In this document: positions 59,307 through 64,000 of the stretch, one piece after another | How positions within the stretch are numbered: position 1 is the first letter of the stretch | Layout: each line of letters opens with the position of its first letter | The notes under the pieces: model-generated | What the model was told of the DNA's origin: nothing | Databases searched by the model: none | What the model saw: only the letters and a program-made list of their open reading frames with translations | From: Juglans regia | Lineage: Eukaryota; Streptophyta; Magnoliopsida; Fagales; Juglandaceae | Length of the DNA: 64,000 nucleotides | NCBI RefSeq assembly: GCF_001411555.2 | Contig: NC_049902.1 | Span: 12,875,423-12,939,422, forward strand | Reading direction: 5' to 3' | Translations under genes and position numbers: made by a program

Positions 59307-60295
59307 TTGATGTTGAACATATTGACATGGAACGTTAGGGGTATTCTTTCGTCGAAGAGTAGACTTTGGAGTTTATTGAATAAATGTCGCCCTTATGTGG
59401 TAGCCCTTTTAGAACCTTTTCTTGGTGAGAATAAATGTCGCCGGTGGGCGTGTTGGATGAAGTTACCAAATTTTGTTAATAATGCTGAGGTTGGGGGGGA
59501 AACTTTGGCTTTTTTGGGATGATGATATTGTGTTTGATTTAGTTTCAATGATGGATCAGGCTATTAGTGGTTGGTTTTCTCAAGGAAGTTTGCGAATCCT
59601 TGGTACATTTGTCTATGCTAGTTGTTTTTGGAACAGGAGAGGGGAGCTTTGGGATTTTTTGTGTAATCAAGATCCAGGTAGTTGTCCATGGTTCGTTTGG
59701 GGGAGACTTTAATATTATTCGCTGTGATGAAGACAAAGTTGGTGGGATTATGCGAGCTCCACGTGGAAAAGCTGAGTTTAATGAATGTATTCAACATTGT
59801 GGGTTGCTTGATTTGCCTTATGTTGGAAATCGGTTGTCTTGGTGTAATGGTAGACTTGGTGTGAGGCATATCTGGGCCAGGTTGGATAGAGTTTTGGCGA
59901 ATATGGATTTTATTAATTTATGGGGAGATGTGCATGTTGAATATCTTCCGAGATCATCTTTGGATCATTCACCGATGTTGGTGTCATTAGGTCGTGAACA
60001 GAGCATGGGTGCAAGGCCGTTTCATTTCCTGCGCATGTGGCGCACTCCTGAGGGGTTTCTTCCCCTTGTTAAGGAGGTTTGGGATGTTTCTGTTGATGGT
60101 TGTCCAATGGTTCAGATTAGTAAGAAATTAAAATCATTGAGAGGGGCTTTGAGGAAATGGAATGTTGAGGTGTTTGGAAGAGTTGAAGTTGAATTAAAAG
60201 AGCTTGAAAATCGTATTGTTGGGCTAGAACAAGCGGTGGTAAATGATTACTCTTCTCAGGCTGAAGCGGAACTTTTAACTTTTAACACAGGTTGA
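59307..60295 (+). pseudogene. LINE endonuclease (APE type), frameshifted
   Basis: NILTWNVRG at 59,312, VVALLEPFLGENK, then two frameshifts (about 59,500 and 59,690) before GGDFNIIRCDEDKVGG, DLPYVGNRLSWCNG, WARLDRVLAN and SSLDHSPMLV. The motifs WNVRG, E, GDFN, LDR and DHSP are the catalytic set of AP-like endonucleases that nick target DNA. The frame closes with TGA at 60,293. Confidence 0.85.
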
Positions 60296-60296
60296 C

Positions 60297-61670
60297 GAAG
60301 ACACGTTGTCGCTGCTAACGCCATCTATATCCGAATCTGATAATGAAGCTTTACTCGTATGTCCTTCTATGGAAGAGGTAAAATCTGCACTTTGGTCTAT
60401 CCCTTTGGATAGTAGCCCGGGACCTGATGGGTTTTCGGCTAGTTTTTTTATTCTTGCGTGGGATATTGTTAAAAATGACATTTTGGAGATGGCCATAGAA
60501 TTTTTTAGGGAAAGCCGTTATCAACATTTTTTGGTGCTACTAATCTGGTGCTCATTCCTAAGGTAGATGAACCTATTGGATTTGAGCAATTCCGTCCTAT
60601 TAGCCTTTGTTTGGTGATCTATTGAATTTTGTCGAAGGTGATGGTGTTCTGGCTGGCTCCGTTATTGCATAAAGTTATTTCTCAGGAGCAATCTGCATTT
60701 ATTAGGGGGAGAAGCATTTTTGATAATATGGCTATCGCTCAGGAGTTGGTTCAGGGCATGAATCGGAAAGTGAGAGGAGGGAATGTTATGTTTAAAATTG
60801 ATATGTCCAAGGCATATGATAGGGTTAATTGGGGGTTCTTATTGGAGGTGTTGAAAAGGTTGGGCTTTTTCCGAAAAATGGAGGAATTTGATTTATAATT
60901 GCATTTCTTTTCCATATTTCTCAGTTATGTTAAATGGATGCTCTTGGGGATTTTTCAAGTCTTCAAGGGGACTACGTCAAGGTGATCCTCTCTCTCCATA
61001 TTTGTTTATTTTATCAGAGGAAGTACTCTCGCGGTTGTTAAATAGGGAGTTCCACTTGGGAAGGATTAAGCCTTTTAATTCTTGTGGAGGAACCATGATT
61101 AGCCATTTGCTGTATGCGGATGATTTGCTTATTTTTGCTAATGGTGGTAAAGATTCAATTAGAAGACTTTTGGAGGTGATTCATCTATATGAGGCCATGT
61201 CGGGACAGCGGGTGAGCAATCATAAATCTTCTATGTTTTTCTCTTCTAATTTTTCAGTTGATAGAAGAGTGGAATTAAAAAGAATTTCTGGCTTTGAGGA
61301 AGGGGTTTGGCCTTGTACCTATTTGGGTATTCCATTGCATGTGGGGAGAATGAGATTACGAATGTTTGATGGTTTGATTTCTAAAATTCAGAAAAAGTTA
61401 GCCGGGTGGAAAGGTAAACTTCTCTCTTTTGGTGGGAGAATTGTTTTAATTAAGCATGTATTGAATAGTATGCCGATACATATGCTTTCAGTTTTGAATT
61501 TACCAAATGGAGTTTTGAAAGCTTTGAAAGGGATTTTCTCCAATTTTCTATGGGGATCATCCTTAGAGAAGAAAAAAAGGAAATGGATTTCATGGAGGAA
61601 AATTTGTCTACCGATTGAAGACTTGGGATACACGATTTATCAGAGGTGCAAACTTCGTTGCTTATGAAGT
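60297..61670 (+). pseudogene. LINE reverse transcriptase, broken
   Basis: PLDSSPGPDGFSASFF, a frameshift at about 60,560, FRPISLCLV, EQSAFIRGRSIFDNMAIAQE, FKIDMSKAYDRVNW, another shift at 60,885, then GLRQGDPLSPYLFIL and the catalytic LLYADDLLIF, followed by LGIPLHVGRMR and LAGWKGKLLSFGGRIVLIK. The Asp residues of AYD and YADD are kept. Three or more frame breaks prevent a full protein. Confidence 0.88.
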
Positions 61671-62981
61671 TTGCTTGGAAAATTTTACAAGGTAATTTGT
61701 TGTGGGCTAATTTTTTCTCTACTAAATATGTGGGGGAGAAGCATGTTTATTCAGTTATGAATTTGAGGAAGGGGTCTCGGTTTTGGAAGGGCATTATGCA
61801 GTTAATGCCAATGGTGTTGGAAAATTCAAGATGTGTTGTTCGTAATGGGAATTCTAGTTTCTGGTTCGACAAATGGGTGGGAGAGGGAATTTTGGCGGAG
61901 AGTTGTTCGGTGATAGGAGATGATGGGCTGCAAATAAAGGATCTATGGTCTGAACATGGCTGGAATGTAGAGAGGCTGCGCGAATTAATTCCTAAGCAGA
62001 TGGTGTAGAGTATTATGTAGTCAAAAATCAGGTTGAAGAATGGTGAGGATGTTAGCGTCTGGGTACCTTCGGTTGATGGAAAATTTTCAGCTAAATCCGC
62101 ATGGCAGATTGTGAGGAAAAAAGGAGCATTATACCCTTGGCGCAGGTGGTTGTGGAATGATTTGGTCCCCAAAAAAATGTCATTTTGCTGCTAGAGAGCT
62201 AGAAGGAAATCTTAGCAGTTGATGAGGCTATTATGAAGTTGGGTATTCCGTTGGCATCCAAATGCTCCTGCTATACAGAGCCAAAGATGGAGTCATTAGA
62301 TCATGTTCTTTGTGAGGGAGAGGGGCCGAAAAAAATCTAGAATCATTTTGCAGTAATTTGCGGGATTCGGTTACCATGAATTATGAATTGGGATGGGATG
62401 ATGGTGCTATGGTGGAGGCGTGCAGCATCGTCTTTGCAGGTTGGTTGGGTCCGAGGTGTGCTGCCTATTATTATTTCTTAGGCTATTTGGAGGGCGAGAT
62501 GTGCTTCTCGGATGGAGGGAGTAAATTTTGATTGGAAATGAATTTTGAGAGTAGTGAAAGTGAATTTAAGAGACATCACCAATGGATTGAGGAAATTTAA
62601 AATGATGGGTGCTAATGATTTTTCAGTTTTGCAGGATCTGAATTGTCCTGTTATCCCGGTTCGTCGAAAAATTCCAAGATTAATAGCTTGGAAGCCACCA
62701 GAGAGAGGATTAATTAAACTAAATGTTGATGGTGGATCTTGTGGAAATCCAGGGAGGTCCGGTGGGGCATACTTCGGGATTCAAGGAGTAAGGTAGTAGC
62801 GGGTTTTGCACACTTTTATGGCCATGCGACGAATACTATTGCTGAGTGCCGTGCTCTTCTTGATGGTCTCCGTTTGTGTCAAACTCTTGGGTTGAGAGAT
62901 TTATTGGTGGAATCTGATTCAAGCGTTGTGTATCAAAGGAAAACTAGGATTTTCTTTAAGATACGGCAGCTAGGCAGCTAA
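61646..62981 (+). pseudogene. LINE zf-RVT and RNase H end, truncated by copia
   Basis: LLMKFAWKILQGNLLWANFF..KY and NGNSSFWFDKWVGEG lead into a decayed zf-RVT region (KFSAKSAWQIVRKK, then stops). From 62,690 RNase H begins with PERGLIKLNVDGGSCGNPGRSG, a frameshift near 62,795, TIAECRALLDGLRLC and LLVESDSS. It is cut before the last catalytic Asp region, where unrelated sequence starts near 62,930. Confidence 0.8.
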
Positions 62982-64000
62982 TCTCCTATTTTACTGGGAT
63001 ACAGCTGAACTGAATTTCAAATTGATTAGGATTTATTTACTAATCTTATCTTGTATTTAAATTAAACTTGTACATATTTAGATAGGATAAAGTTAGGTTA
63101 GTTTAGATAAGATAAAGATGTAGTTTGTTGAGATTCAAATTGAATTCTCAATCTTATCTTTGTAATTATTTCTAGAACTATTTTTTATATAATGAGAAGG
63201 AAGCACCTCAAAGAGGTATTCAACCAAAATCTGAAATGGTATCAGAGCTACTCTAATTTCCTATTTTTTGCACTTCCTCGGCCAACCTTAAAATCTTTAG
63301 GGTTTCCGTTTTCTGTTTTTTCCAAAGGCTGCTTCTAGTTTCTTGATTTTCCTAAGGTCCTCTATTTCACAGCAGCAGCTCTCTTTTCTTGCTCTTGGTC
63401 TGTTTTTCATGGCATCTGAAAAATCTGATTACTCGTGCATTCGGTTCAATGGAAAAACTTATTCTACTTGGGCATTTCACTTTCAGCTTCTTGTCAAGGG
63501 TAAAGAACTCTGGGGTCATGTTGATGGGAATATTCCAGCCCCTAATGGTGCAAAGGAATTGTCTACATGGGAGAGTAAGGATGCCAAGATCATGCCTTGG
63601 ATCCTAGGTTCTATTGAGCCTCACATCATCCTCAATCTACGACCCTACAAAACCTCCAAAGTTATGTGGGAGTATTTGAAGAGAATCCATACTCAGAATA
63701 ATTCCACTCGAAGATTTCAGTTGGAATTTGAGATGGCTAATTTTTCTCAAGGTGGCTTATCAGTGGAGGACTTCTATTCTGGTTTTTCAAATCTGTGGGC
63801 TGAATACACTGACATTGTGTATTCTTCTATCCCTGCTGATGGTCTCCCTCATGTGCAAAGTGTGCATGAAACTAGTAAGAGGGACAGTTTCTTATGAAAC
63901 TACATTCAGATTTTGAATCTGTTCGTTCTCAGTTAATGAATAGAGATCCAGTTCCTTCTCTTGATGATTGTTTGGGAGATTTGCTTCGGGAGGAGCAAAG
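62929..64000 (+). mobile_element. Ty1/copia element, 5' part only (leaves the window)
   Basis: The primer-binding site tggtatcagagct at 63,237 fixes the LTR end at about 63,236. The LTR start is uncertain; TGTATCAAAG at 62,929, where LINE similarity stops, is one candidate. The LTR end resembles that of the copia at 48,453 (cattcaaaccaattt against tattcaaccaaaat), so they are related families. It continues beyond 64,000. Confidence 0.75.
63409..64000 (+). pseudogene. Copia gag (UBN2 type), frameshifted and cut by the window end
   Basis: The ATG at 63,409 gives MASEKSDYSCIRFNGKTYSTWAFHFQ..VKGKELWGHVDGN. Then follow TWESKDAKIMPWILGSIEPHI, SKVMWEYLKRIHTQNNSTRRFQLE and SVEDFYSGFSNLW. Near 63,885 the frame breaks (one base out) and continues FLMKLHSDFESVRSQLMNRDPVPSLDD. 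It is clearly similar to the gag at 49,048 but keeps the middle that is deleted there. I chose 63,409 over an upstream in-frame start at 63,343 because the domain begins here. Confidence 0.85.

Larger units (their letters stand above)
57700..62945 (+). mobile_element. Nearly full-length LINE (non-LTR retrotransposon), mutated
   Basis: ORF1-like region (57,768-59,247), endonuclease (59,307-60,295), RT (60,297-61,670), zf-RVT (61,990-62,340) and RNase H (62,690-62,945) follow in the usual plant LINE order. Frameshifts or stops separate them. The 3' end with its A-tail is missing because a copia element cuts into the RNase H. It lies upstream of the last receptor exon I can read, probably in the next intron. 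Confidence 0.88.

Noticed and set aside
1..64000. A new defence system, biosynthetic cluster or operon
   Set aside because: All recognisable coding sequence belongs to one receptor kinase gene or to transposable elements; nothing supports a novel gene system.

Overview
The window is plant nuclear DNA. The evidence is a multi-exon receptor kinase gene with GT-AG introns, together with Tat- and chromovirus-type Ty3/gypsy elements, Ty1/copia elements, plant LINEs with zf-RVT domains, a BED/DUF659 hAT transposon, Tourist-like MITEs and a tRNA-derived SINE. A woody eudicot is likely. The MITE and LINE types remind me of Fagales such as walnut or pecan, but that is only an impression. Nothing suggests a bacterial or viral genome.

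Layout. (1) 1-14,800: a decayed Tat-lineage Ty3/gypsy element on the minus strand (gag, protease, RT/RNase H, a second RNase H, integrase). An extra antisense gene lies downstream of its pol on the plus strand. Its RNase H region is split by a deleted chromovirus-like element (6,406-11,259, 5-bp target duplication). The antisense gene is split by a 387-bp non-autonomous hAT (8-bp target duplication). (2) 14,800-17,566: AT-rich DNA without genes. (3) 17,567-57,367: the one clear host gene, a minus-strand LRR/malectin receptor-like kinase of the LRR-VIII-2 type. I resolve 18 exons (about 2.5 kb coding), all open and all with consistent splice phase. Its N-terminal exons are not in the part I can read, so the gene probably runs past the right edge of the window. 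Its introns hold most of the remaining window: copia fragments, LINE fragments, a hAT element with a perfect 8-bp target duplication, MITEs, a SINE with a 13-bp target duplication, and a copia element with matching 215-bp LTRs nested in a LINE. (4) 57,700-62,950: an almost full-length but mutated LINE, followed by the 5' part of another copia element that leaves the window at 64,000.

Working picture. The host gene encodes a plasma-membrane receptor: LRRs and a malectin-like domain outside, one transmembrane helix, and a kinase inside with intact catalytic motifs. Although two introns have grown to about 11-12 kb, no exon is broken. All identifiable LTR retrotransposons in its introns lie antisense to the gene, which fits selection against sense-strand polyadenylation and splice signals. 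The most informative structures are the nested insertions, which give a relative order of events, and the matched autonomous and non-autonomous members of one GTACCGG-rich hAT family. I found no CRISPR array, operon or convincing new enzymatic system.
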